Part shown: in pieces, positions 1-7,791 of the stretch | Position numbering within the stretch: the first letter of the stretch is position 1 | Layout: each line of letters starts with the position of its first letter | From: an uncultured Muribaculaceae bacterium | GTDB taxonomy: Bacteria; Bacteroidota; Bacteroidia; Bacteroidales; Muribaculaceae | Direction: 5' to 3' | NCBI GenBank assembly: GCA_910577465.1 | Contig: CAJTMM010000007.1 | Coordinates: forward strand, 6,105-54,951 | DNA: 48,847 nt | Translations under genes and position numbers: made by a program | The notes under the pieces: model-generated | What the model was told of the DNA's origin: nothing | The model's input: the letters and a program-made list of their open reading frames with translations, nothing else | Database searches by the model: none

Positions 1-993
1 ACTACTCCTAAGTACACTGTCAACGTGACTTTCACCCCCGATGAAGACGGCATGCAACTCTACATGCTCGATTACGATTCCGGCAACAAACTCGATAGCG
101 CCATCGTTGAAAATGGCGTAGCCGTCTTCAAGGGCATTATTGAAAAACCCGTCATGACTCAATTGGTTCTTGACGGCTCTCGGGCAGGACAGTTCATACT
201 CGAAGCCGGCAATACCGACATCACCCCCGCCGAGCGTAAAGTTGTCAGCACCGGCACTTTAAATAATGTGCTGTCTGATTTGTCTAAACAGCAGTCAGCT
301 TTGGCACAGGAATTCCGCTCTCTTCCTAAGGATTCTACTTCCCAGGCGCGTCGCGACGAAATCCTTGCCGCCTACAATGCCTTAAACGACTCCGTATTCC
401 AAGCCAATGTCGACAATGCCGTTGGATTGAACCTCTTCCTTCAGAAAGCATACGAATTTGACCGCCCCGGTCTTGATGAGCAACTGGCTAAATATCCCCA
501 ATTCGCCAACTCTGTCCGGGTTCAGAAACTACGCAAGGCATTGGTTAACAAAGAAGAGACATCCGTTGGACACAAATTCAAGGATTTTGCCATTACCAAC
601 GACGGCAAAACGCAGAAACTCAGCGACTACGTAGGTAAAGGCAAATACACCCTCGTGGATTTCTGGGCAAGCTGGTGCGGTCCATGTATCCGCGAAACCA
701 AGGTGATAAAGGAACTTTACAATAAATACGCCGACAAAGGACTCGAAGTACTTGGCGTTGCTGTTTGGGATGAACCCGCCAACACCTTGAAAGCCATCGA
801 ACAGCACCAATTGCCTTGGAAACAGATTATAAATGCACAGACCATTCCCACCGACATCTATGGCATATCTGGCATCCCATGCATAATCCTGTTTGACCCG
901 GAAGGCAACATCATAAGCCGCGATAAGCAAGATCAGGAACTCATCAACGATGTTGATGCCGCAATGGCAAAAGCCCTCGACGCCCAAAACTAA
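1..993 (+). CDS. TlpA-like thiol-disulfide oxidoreductase with DUF4369 domain (5' partial)
   Basis: The reading frame is open from the first base of the window, and codons upstream of the GTG at 25 continue a DUF4369-like beta-rich sequence (YTVNVTFTPDEDG), so the true start lies outside the window. The C-terminal half is a thioredoxin/AhpC-TSA-like domain with the redox motif WCGPC at about residues 217-221 counted from the GTG, and a later GIPCIILFDPEG stretch matching the cis-Pro side of the fold. The DUF4369 + TlpA architecture is common in Bacteroidales, where such proteins are usually exported to the periplasm or anchored as lipoproteins. The signal sequence cannot be seen here. Substrate and partner are unknown. 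The gene converges on the outer-membrane barrel gene at 1305-3410 across a repeat array. Confidence 0.9.
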   Translation, partial: TTPKYTVNVTFTPDEDGMQLYMLDYDSGNKLDSAIVENGVAVFKGIIEKPVMTQLVLDGSRAGQFILEAGNTDITPAERKVVSTGTLNNVLSDLSKQQSALAQEFRSLPKDSTSQARRDEILAAYNALNDSVFQANVDNAVGLNLFLQKAYEFDRPGLDEQLAKYPQFANSVRVQKLRKALVNKEETSVGHKFKDFAITNDGKTQKLSDYVGKGKYTLVDFWASWCGPCIRETKVIKELYNKYADKGLEVLGVAVWDEPANTLKAIEQHQLPWKQIINAQTIPTDIYGISGIPCIILFDPEGNIISRDKQDQELINDVDAAMAKALDAQN

Positions 994-1304
994 TCCTCCC
1001 TCCCACGGATAAAGTAGCTGTATCCCCCACGGACACAGCTACTTTTCTTTCATCCCCCCCAATAGGAGCGAGGGCATCCCGGGGCGAGGGCATCTTGCCC
1101 TCGTACCATCCACCAACAAAAACACCAACAAACCGGGGCGAGGGCATCCTGCCCTCGTATCATCCACCAACAAAAAAACACCAACAAACCGGGGCGATAG
1201 CATCCTGCCCTCGTACCACCCACCAACAAAAAAACACCAACAAACCGGAGCGAGGGCATCCTGCCCTCGTATCATCCACACCAACAAAAAACCACCAACC
1301 TAAT
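994..1304. other. Convergent intergenic region occupied by hairpin repeats
   Basis: This 311-base gap lies between the 3' ends of two convergent genes. Apart from a short lead-in it consists of the tandem hairpin repeat listed separately. Short open frames exist on both strands, but they only translate the repeat unit over and over, so I do not call a gene. Confidence 0.8.
1066..1300. repeat. Tandem array of four 54-56 bp units, each with a 19-base hairpin
   Basis: Units begin at 1081, 1135, 1191 and 1247, preceded by a truncated 15-base copy at 1066. Each unit is a GC-rich inverted repeat (cgagggcatcctgccctcg; 8-bp arms, 3-base loop; first copy 1085-1103) followed by a C/A-rich spacer containing caccaacaaacc. 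The third unit (1191-1246) has gg changed to ta in the left arm, which weakens the stem. All copies share one orientation, judged by their flanks. A further copy is at 3647-3670. This resembles a REP/BIME-type extragenic palindromic element by form and by its position between gene ends. I do not recognise the family. Confidence 0.9.
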
Positions 1305-3410
1305 TTATTTCATAATAGCCGAAGAAGCACCTGATTGTTCACCGACTTCATTACCTCGTTGTACTTTCTTTCCGTAATTGAACGTATATGTAACCGACAT
1401 ATTCAACCGGCGGTGATAATAGTTCCCACCCTGCAATTTGGTTTCGGAGTAAAGCGGTGTGTCTATGGTCTGTGTCGCTCCAAGCCAGTCGCTACGAAAA
1501 AGACTCATAGCCGTAAGCCTTATGTTCCACCCCCATTTACTCCACCCTGCAAGCAGTTGGTAGAAGTCACGGTCTTTATAATAGGCGGCATGGTTGCCTT
1601 GAATTGTACGTCCCGGCGTTTGGTAGGAAGCCTGAAAATAAAAGTTATTCAGATAATATGTTGCCGAAGCATTAAAGGCAAACGGATATTTCGACAAATC
1701 ATAGTACCCTGTAAGCCGATATAGGATTATAGATGGTTGTGCGGCAAGTTGCAATTTATTATTTAGCAACTTATAATTAAACGACATACCTAATGTGGTC
1801 CGCTGATACTTACCGTCGGATATAAAACTTTTCAGTAGTGCATGCCCGCCTTGATATGGTGAATACACCGGTACATACAAATTATATTCTCCGAAATATT
1901 GTGCATAAAATGCGGCTGAAAAATTATTGCACGGCATCCAGTTGTACTGAAGGTTGAAATTAACCTGGCGTGATAATTTCAAGTCGGGGTTACCGGTCTG
2001 GTACATAAGCTCGTTAACCTGCAAAATATTAGGAGTCTTTTCACTTGCTCCGGGATAATTTGCTCCCAAGTGGAAGAAAGCGCGTAGCGAATGGCGATTT
2101 GAGGGCGAAAACGCCGCAGATACATTCACTACAGGATAAAACTCGCTGACCGATGTGGAATTGATTTGGTTGCGTTCCCACTGTAAAGCAACATCTGCAT
2201 TTACGTTCCACGGTCGATTGGAAAAGTTATAACCGACGGTTGCTCCGGCGTAGGTATCGGAAAAATCATTATCGTATGGAGTAGATCCATAATAAGATAC
2301 GTCGTTATGGGTTGAGCCGCCCGATGCTTTTAGAAACACTTTCTGCTTCTGCGACAAAATTTTGTACAACGTAGCGGTTCCTCGAACCTGCCACGCATTC
2401 TCTTTTGAGATATTCTCAATCACATCATCATCCGGAAGCGATGAACGATAGGTATAGTCGTAGTTTGTATGAGAATAATTCGCAGAGGGATTTATGTTTA
2501 GGTGAAATTTGTGAGGAAGAATAAAATAGTAGCTTCCTTGCCAAGATACCCGGCGTGTGGTGTAGGGTTCGTTCCTTGTATAACTTGTATAAGAGGAGTT
2601 GGCGGACGCACCCGGAGAAAATGAAAGGCTGCCGTTGGTTTCCGCAAGAGGTGATTGGTCAAAAGTGAAGCCTACGGTATTCGATACTTGGATTTTGTCG
2701 GAATCATATACAGCCCTGAAAGTTACCGGGTATTGGTTGTATTTGAAATGAGCGTTGTCAAATATCTCGCTGCGCGTTATCTCCTGTGCCACACCCTCCT
2801 TGTCCTGTAAGGTGTATTTGCCGATATAAGAGGTACCGACGTGCTTGTTATCGTGGTTTGACGTGCCGGCGTATAGATCATACATCATACGCTTGTATGC
2901 GAATTTTGAATATACCGATGCGCGGTTTGATAATCCTACAAGGAAGTTTTCATTAAGTGTCAGCTTCGTATAACCGCCGTATTCATAACGCTGCATTATA
3001 AAGTTGACAACGTGCTCGTTTCCATTGAAGCGAGGGTCGGTCGGAAAATCCAGATACTCCACACGTCGGACATCGGAGGTCAGCAATCCCTCTATCTCCT
3101 GCGAGGAAGCAGGCAGGTAATTGATATAGATTGATACATTCTGCCCCGACAATGTTGTTACGGCATTATCCACAAGATTAATGGTGATTTGAGGGATAGC
3201 CAGTTGCTGTAACAGGTCAACGGCATTTTGAGCCGATGACTTCTGTTTCTTGTTCGGAATGAAAGTTGATGAAGTTGCAGATGTTTGCTGCATCTGCGCC
3301 ACCACAACTACCTCGTTAAGTTCCTGTGTCTTTACACTGTCAGGCGGTGCCGTTTGGGCTAACCCCGCGAAAGCGGCGGTTGACATAATGATGAATGAGT
3401 AAATTCGCAT
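1305..3410 (-). CDS. TonB-dependent-receptor-like outer membrane beta-barrel protein
   Basis: A 701-residue protein with an N-terminal signal sequence ending near FAGLAQ, then a motif typical of TonB-receptor starts (ELNEVVVVAQ, about residues 31-40), a plug-like region (about 50-150) and a long aromatic-rich, alternating beta-barrel region to the C terminus. It lacks the carboxypeptidase-regulatory-like domain found in SusC proteins, and the organisation fits the outer-membrane beta-barrel family related to PF14905. The transported or bound ligand cannot be deduced. It is transcribed alone, with no SusD partner. A possible -7 element lies at 3519-3526, which would give a leader of about 100 bases. 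Hairpin repeats follow its 3' end and also occur upstream. Confidence 0.85.
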   Translation of the reverse strand: MRIYSFIIMSTAAFAGLAQTAPPDSVKTQELNEVVVVAQMQQTSATSSTFIPNKKQKSSAQNAVDLLQQLAIPQITINLVDNAVTTLSGQNVSIYINYLPASSQEIEGLLTSDVRRVEYLDFPTDPRFNGNEHVVNFIMQRYEYGGYTKLTLNENFLVGLSNRASVYSKFAYKRMMYDLYAGTSNHDNKHVGTSYIGKYTLQDKEGVAQEITRSEIFDNAHFKYNQYPVTFRAVYDSDKIQVSNTVGFTFDQSPLAETNGSLSFSPGASANSSYTSYTRNEPYTTRRVSWQGSYYFILPHKFHLNINPSANYSHTNYDYTYRSSLPDDDVIENISKENAWQVRGTATLYKILSQKQKVFLKASGGSTHNDVSYYGSTPYDNDFSDTYAGATVGYNFSNRPWNVNADVALQWERNQINSTSVSEFYPVVNVSAAFSPSNRHSLRAFFHLGANYPGASEKTPNILQVNELMYQTGNPDLKLSRQVNFNLQYNWMPCNNFSAAFYAQYFGEYNLYVPVYSPYQGGHALLKSFISDGKYQRTTLGMSFNYKLLNNKLQLAAQPSIILYRLTGYYDLSKYPFAFNASATYYLNNFYFQASYQTPGRTIQGNHAAYYKDRDFYQLLAGWSKWGWNIRLTAMSLFRSDWLGATQTIDTPLYSETKLQGGNYYHRRLNMSVTYTFNYGKKVQRGNEVGEQSGASSAIMK

Positions 3411-3518
3411 AGTTACACGCGTTAAGATTAGTAATCAGACACAGGAACCTAAAAACCGGAACCATCAATTCCACGTATTTCCCAAAATGCCATAGACAGA
3501 CCTACGCCCATCCAATCG

Positions 3519-3526
3519 CAAATCTA
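3519..3526 (-). promoter_or_regulatory. Possible -7 element for the barrel gene
   Basis: Read on the minus strand this is TAGATTTG, a match to the Bacteroidota TAnnTTTG element. I found no TTG at the expected 19-21 bases upstream, and the implied leader is about 100 bases, so this is only a candidate. Confidence 0.3.
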
Positions 3527-3612
3527 CAATAAATCTTTGAACCATAACATCCCACACAAAAAAATCCCCCACAAAAGTGCAAATTCGCACACCACCCCCA
3601 CCTCCCCCCCTC

Positions 3613-3620
3613 TATCTTTG
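3613..3620 (+). promoter_or_regulatory. Orphan -7 promoter element
   Basis: TATCTTTG followed by CACC is a perfect TAnnTTTG match on the plus strand, but no plus-strand gene follows it. No -33 element is visible. It may be a remnant of a lost gene or a chance match. Confidence 0.25.
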
Positions 3621-3646
3621 CACCAACAAACCAAGCAAGCACATCC

Positions 3647-3670
3647 CGGAGCGAGGGCATCTTGCCCTCG
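3647..3670. repeat. Dispersed copy of the hairpin repeat
   Basis: The 19-base hairpin (3652-3670) matches that of the array unit at 1081, and is preceded by ggag as in the unit at 1247. The spacer motif caccaacaaacc also occurs just upstream at 3621-3632, so part of the flanking unit was carried with it. Orientation is the same as in the array. Confidence 0.85.
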
Positions 3671-3688
3671 TACACCCCACAAACCCTA

Positions 3689-3841
3689 CCTTAAAGTCCC
3701 TAACGACCTTAAAGTCCTACCCCTGCTCCCCACCCATCAAAAAGAGGGTAAAATCCCCACTCTCCGACCCCCACCATCCCCGACACAAAACCGCCGCCAC
3801 CCACAAACATTCCTAATTCCTCACTCCTAATTCCTAATTCC
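3689..3841. repeat. Two short direct-repeat tracts
   Basis: ccttaaagtcc occurs at 3689-3699 and 3707-3717 (period 18). At 3809-3841 an attcctaattcc-type tract is repeated imperfectly. From general familiarity, both look like short intergenic repeats that recur in Bacteroidales genomes, but I cannot verify this here. Confidence 0.5.
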
Positions 3842-3916
3842 CCAAACAGGCGGCAAGAGCACATTGACATTCTTAAAATTTTATTTATACCAAGGCTCTA
3901 TGATGAACCGACACGG

Positions 3917-4780
3917 TTAAATATCCCGGCACATTTCATATTGTTTCCCGGCTATTGATATTCCGCAATGCTTTAGGAAACCCTCCAAGGTATGACATGG
4001 AATTTCCGTATTTATAACCTTCACTATTGGCGATGTCATTGATTGGGCAGCTTGACACATCAGGGCTGTACCGATTCTATTTCTACGGAACTTCTCTTGT
4101 ACGGCAATTTGGGTAATGTCGCCTGAATATTTATCAAACACGCAATATCCCACAGGGTTACCATCAATAAATGCGCATAAACAAGTCACATCATTACCGG
4201 CACGCACTATTGATTCCACTGAATTTTGCCATGATGGCTTGAAATCCCCGATATCTGATAGTCGACTAATCATATCAGCATCGCAGATGTCAATTGTTAC
4301 TGAATGGTTATTATTCACATGCTTGAGCACCTCCTCTTTATTAGCTCTGAAATAATAAAACTCACGGGTAACATTAAATCCCAATCCCTTGTACACCGAA
4401 ATAGCCTTGTCATTATGCTGAAGCACTTCCAATACGTATCTCTTTATTCCGGCATTTTTCAGAAAGGGAAGCGAATACTCGAATATACGCGGTGCAAGTC
4501 CCATTCCACGATACTCTGGAAGGGTTGCGGTCCCGGTATCGTAAGCAGTGAGACAACCACCCATCATACCCACACCATTGAGAGTGAATGCCGCTATTTC
4601 ATCTTGATGTGTGAATGCCGCGAATGACAATTTATTGCAGAATCCCCTCCTCTTCAACATGGCGCTCACCTCCGTCCGGCTGAATTTAGTGTCATAATCT
4701 GAAAAAGCCTTTTCAAAGGCAATCAGCACACAATCCATGCTGCAATGTTCGAGACTGTCTATACGTGTTATTTCATCCAT
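3917..4780 (-). CDS. GNAT-family N-acetyltransferase, two tandem GNAT-like domains
   Basis: A 287-residue protein. The N-terminal half shows acetyl-CoA-binding-type sequence (TLPEYRGMGLAPRIFEYSLP) and the characteristic C-terminal GNAT motif (NDKAISVYKGLGF). The second half has another (IAVQEKFRRNRIGTALM), suggesting a duplicated fold. The second domain's final strand region looks short and may be degenerate. The acceptor substrate is unknown. It is the last gene of a seven-gene minus-strand directon and starts 4 bases after the preceding acetyltransferase gene, so it is probably cotranscribed. Confidence 0.85.
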   Translation of the reverse strand: MDEITRIDSLEHCSMDCVLIAFEKAFSDYDTKFSRTEVSAMLKRRGFCNKLSFAAFTHQDEIAAFTLNGVGMMGGCLTAYDTGTATLPEYRGMGLAPRIFEYSLPFLKNAGIKRYVLEVLQHNDKAISVYKGLGFNVTREFYYFRANKEEVLKHVNNNHSVTIDICDADMISRLSDIGDFKPSWQNSVESIVRAGNDVTCLCAFIDGNPVGYCVFDKYSGDITQIAVQEKFRRNRIGTALMCQAAQSMTSPIVKVINTEIPCHTLEGFLKHCGISIAGKQYEMCRDI

Positions 4781-4784
4781 ACAA

Positions 4785-5321
4785 TTAAATGGGTTTAAGT
4801 ATCAATGAATAAAAGTGTTCAGTAATGATGTTGCCGAGTAAATCGGTTGTATCATATATCGTATGGCTATATGTGAACCCGCATTTTTCAGCAACTCTTT
4901 TGGAATTTTGATTCTCATTGCGGAAACATATCCATAACCGTGTTATATCATTTCCCTCCCGGCATTTGTTTATTAATGCTTTGACCGCCTCGGGAATCAA
5001 TCCCAATCCCCAGTATGGTTTGCCTATCCAATATCCTATTTCGGCATCGCGGTTATTAGGACTATCGTTATTTGTGATTCTGTCAGCCGGCATCAGACCG
5101 CAGCATCCTACCGGTTCTCCGCTATCTTTGATTACTACGGCATATACATCCGGTGCGGCAAACACGCTACTGATTATCTCCCTGCTGTAATCTACCGACG
5201 GATGTGGAGCCCAGCCTGCTATGGGGCCAACATCCGGATCCGATGCATATTTGAACAACGACTCGGCATCAGTCTCCATCCACGGGCGCAAAATCAGTCG
5301 GTCTGTCTCTATAATCATCAT
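4785..5321 (-). CDS. GNAT acetyltransferase, RimJ/RimL-like
   Basis: The 178-residue sequence begins with the typical ETDRLILRPW opening of the RimJ/RimL-type GNAT group, followed by AEIGYWIGKPYWGLGLIPEAVKALI (acetyl-CoA loop and helix) and NSKRVAEKCGF near the end. Such proteins acetylate ribosomal-protein N termini or small amines. Which applies here is not visible. The start overlaps the stop of the upstream YciI-like gene by 4 bases, indicating translational coupling. Confidence 0.88.
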   Translation of the reverse strand: MMIIETDRLILRPWMETDAESLFKYASDPDVGPIAGWAPHPSVDYSREIISSVFAAPDVYAVVIKDSGEPVGCCGLMPADRITNNDSPNNRDAEIGYWIGKPYWGLGLIPEAVKALINKCREGNDITRLWICFRNENQNSKRVAEKCGFTYSHTIYDTTDLLGNIITEHFYSLILKPI

Positions 5322-5608
5322 TCCAGTATCTGTTTTAACGATTCATCGCAGAATAGCGTAGGCGTGAATTCCACTATTTGATAGTCGGCTATCTGGTTTA
5401 TTCGAAATGGGTCGTGTGACAATATCTCTTCAGCGGCATTACGGCTGTTTGTCTTCAGCATTATTACTCCTCCCTCGCGTGGCACACGGGGACCGGAGGT
5501 GATGCAAATGCCTGATGCGTAACATTCGGCAAGAAAAGCCCTGTGTTCGCCAAGAAATCTATCTACCTCTGTCAGTGGTTTTTTATAAGTAAGAATTGCT
5601 ATAAACAT
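5318..5608 (-). CDS. YciI-like (YCII-related domain) protein
   Basis: A 96-residue single-domain protein matching the YCII fold: an N-terminal strand (MFIAILTYKKPLTEVDRFLGEHRAFL) with the conserved His in the R/EHR position, a SGPR segment, and a DPF turn followed by a strand (YQIVEFTP). YciI-like proteins are dimeric and dehydrogenase- or hydrolase-like. The substrate is unknown. It overlaps the following GNAT gene by 4 bases and follows the EamA transporter by 11 bases. Confidence 0.85.
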   Translation of the reverse strand: MFIAILTYKKPLTEVDRFLGEHRAFLAECYASGICITSGPRVPREGGVIMLKTNSRNAAEEILSHDPFRINQIADYQIVEFTPTLFCDESLKQILE

Positions 5609-5619
5609 AATCTGAGTTT

Positions 5620-6558
5620 TTAATTGGTATGCTTTTTCCTCAATCGGGGGAATAATTTGCGCATTCGTGTTAGACGCGGATGAATGGCGGGAGATGCTAC
5701 CACACCGCTGACCGCAACTATTATCATGGTCAATCCTGCGATATCCCTAATCGTAAGAACCTCACCGAACACCATGACGCCGAAGAACACAGCCGTCACA
5801 GGTTCCAGTGCGCCGAGAATGGCGGTAGGTGTTGATCCGATATATTGTATGGCTGCTGTAGTACACAGAAATGATATTGCCGTAGGGAATATGGCAAGTG
5901 CCAGAACGCATCCCCATAAGTACCAGTGCTCGGACGATGGATATTGTACCTCTCCGCTGAGCCAAAGACGTACAGCAAAAAGCGACAGCCCGAACAGCAG
6001 TACATAAAACGTCACAGTCAGGGTGGCGACATTGCGTAAGCCGGTTCTGTTTACAGCCACGATGTATATGGCGTATGATAGCGCGGAAGCTATGACCAAT
6101 ACCGTACCGGTGAAACTGAGTGTCACATCTCCGCTCCCCTTATACAGCATGGCTATGCCGCCAAGGACAAGGGCTATACATGCTATGGTCATCAGTGATA
6201 GCCGTTCATGGAACATGACTGCCATGATTACCGCAACCATAATCGGATATACAAATAATATTGTTGAAGCTATACCGGCATCCATGTATGTGTAGCTCAA
6301 GAATAGCCCCAATGATGAAAATGCCACTACCAAGCCCATTACGATAAGTGTCGATAGGTCACGCACACTTACCTTAAAGCTTCGCCCTCGTGCCATAATC
6401 ATGATTCCCAATATCGGAATTGCAAACAGATACCTGAAAAACAGCACTGAATCCGCAGTCATGCCTTCCCCGTATAGAGGTAAGGCAAAAAGCGGATTCA
6501 TACCGTATGTGGCTGCTGCAACTATCCCAAGGATATACCCTTTGGTCTTAGTTCCCAT
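5620..6558 (-). CDS. EamA/DMT-family inner membrane transporter
   Basis: A 312-residue protein with about ten hydrophobic helices in two EamA repeats (roughly residues 5-135 and 148-290), the second containing the conserved ALEPVTAVFFGVMVFGE segment. The C-terminal tail is short and very basic. Drug/metabolite transporters of this group export amino acids, nucleosides or other metabolites. The substrate is not predictable. It lies 18 bases downstream of the D-Ala-D-Ala ligase gene in the same directon. Confidence 0.9.
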   Translation of the reverse strand: MGTKTKGYILGIVAAATYGMNPLFALPLYGEGMTADSVLFFRYLFAIPILGIMIMARGRSFKVSVRDLSTLIVMGLVVAFSSLGLFLSYTYMDAGIASTILFVYPIMVAVIMAVMFHERLSLMTIACIALVLGGIAMLYKGSGDVTLSFTGTVLVIASALSYAIYIVAVNRTGLRNVATLTVTFYVLLFGLSLFAVRLWLSGEVQYPSSEHWYLWGCVLALAIFPTAISFLCTTAAIQYIGSTPTAILGALEPVTAVFFGVMVFGEVLTIRDIAGLTMIIVAVSGVVASPAIHPRLTRMRKLFPRLRKKHTN

Positions 6559-6576
6559 ACGTGCTATATACCTTTT

Positions 6577-7764
6577 CTATTTATTCAGCTTGGCGCCCTT
6601 ACAACCTTTGACACCGCCACCCATTGAAAATATATTCTGGTCGTAACTGATAGTTTTCATTCCCTGTTCACGCTTGCGTTTCAGCGCGAGTTTTACAAGG
6701 CGGTCCATCAACTTGTCAAAGGATATGCCGGTAGCTTCCCACAGATAGAAAGAGAGCGAGCCGGGTATGGTGTTGATTTCGTTGACATATATCTCTCCAT
6801 TGTCGGCATCCATGATTACATCCACGCGGCTCACGCCATGACACGACAAAACCCTGAATGTCTCACTGGCAAGGAAACGGATACGTTCACTGACTGCTTC
6901 GGGCAAATCGGCAGGAATGCGTTTTTGTGATGCCTGCATACCTTTTGCGCCTTTTGAACCGCCCATATATTTATCCTCGTACGACAGGATTTCGCCACTC
7001 TTTATCGGCTCCTCGCATACAGATGTCTGATATTCGTCGCAGTCTCCGAGTACCGAGCAGTTTACCTCATGCAGATTTTCCACCATGTGCTCCACTATTA
7101 TTCGTGTGGAATAGCGTTCGGCATCCTCTACCCGCTCCAGCAATTGTGCGCGGTCCTTAGCTCGTCCGATACCCACGCTGGAACCCAGGTTAGCCGGTTT
7201 TACAATTACCGGATACCCTAACGTTGATTCTATCTTATCAATAAGCTCGTCACGTTTGGCAAACCATTGTTTGTCCGTGAACCATACATAGTCCACCACG
7301 GGAATATCACATGCCTGGAGTATCATTTTCATGGTTATCTTATCCATGCCGTTGGCGGATGCAAGTACATTACATCCGGCATACGGAATACCGATGGCGT
7401 CCAATATTCCTTCAAATGTACCGTCCTCGCCGTATGAGCCATGTAGCACAGGAATCACTACATCTAATTTGGAAACTATTCCATTGCCGAACAACGGACG
7501 TTTGCGGGCATACAGATTGTAGTCACCACGAATGGGTTCCATATATACCTCCTTGCACTTAGCCAACAACGCAGGTACATCTCTGTAATTAGCTACATCG
7601 AGCAGTGCATCGCCGGTGTACCAGTGTCCCTGTTTCGTAATATATATGGGGGTTACATCATACACCGAGCGGTCTATTGCGCTCATTGCCTGGGATGCTG
7701 ATATCACAGATATTTCATGTTCGGTGGAACAACCGCCGAAAAATACTCCAATATTCGTTTTCAT
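6577..7764 (-). CDS. ddl: D-alanine--D-alanine ligase, long form
   Basis: ATP-grasp ligase joining two D-Ala in the cytoplasm for peptidoglycan stems. Visible motifs are the N-terminal GGCSTEHEISVISA, the HGSYGEDGTFEG loop (about 108-119), GSSVG (about 194-198), the lid containing KYMGGSKGAKGM (about 265-276), and the Mg-binding VNEINTIPG (about 327-335). At 395 residues it is longer than the usual 300-370, with the GSKGAKGM lid insertion and a Gly/Lys-rich tail after residue 370. The Ser in GSSVG and a Tyr at 266 next to Lys fit a D-Ala rather than D-Lac second substrate, by analogy with DdlB. It follows the Mur ligase by 27 bases. Confidence 0.93.
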   Translation of the reverse strand: MKTNIGVFFGGCSTEHEISVISASQAMSAIDRSVYDVTPIYITKQGHWYTGDALLDVANYRDVPALLAKCKEVYMEPIRGDYNLYARKRPLFGNGIVSKLDVVIPVLHGSYGEDGTFEGILDAIGIPYAGCNVLASANGMDKITMKMILQACDIPVVDYVWFTDKQWFAKRDELIDKIESTLGYPVIVKPANLGSSVGIGRAKDRAQLLERVEDAERYSTRIIVEHMVENLHEVNCSVLGDCDEYQTSVCEEPIKSGEILSYEDKYMGGSKGAKGMQASQKRIPADLPEAVSERIRFLASETFRVLSCHGVSRVDVIMDADNGEIYVNEINTIPGSLSFYLWEATGISFDKLMDRLVKLALKRKREQGMKTISYDQNIFSMGGGVKGCKGAKLNK

Positions 7765-7791
7765 TATTATATGATAATATGATTTGGTTAA

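Larger units (their letters stand above)
3411..3916. other. Repeat-rich intergenic spacer without a convincing gene
   Basis: This 506-base spacer is C/A-rich and low in complexity. It holds a possible promoter for the barrel gene, an orphan plus-strand -7 element (3613-3620), a dispersed copy of the hairpin repeat, an 11-base direct repeat with 18-base period (3689-3699 and 3707-3717), and a run of imperfect cctaatt-type repeats (3809-3841). The plus-strand open frames at 3537-3830 encode only low-complexity Pro/Thr/His-rich sequence across these repeats and are not called. Confidence 0.7.

Noticed and set aside
1039..1334. Open frames on both strands across the hairpin repeat array
   Set aside because: They translate the repeat unit periodically, lack start-site support and overlap each other; a coding role is not supported.
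3537..3830. Plus-strand open frames of 79-97 codons in the spacer
   Set aside because: Low-complexity Pro/His/Thr-rich products running through three repeat types, with no homology pattern.
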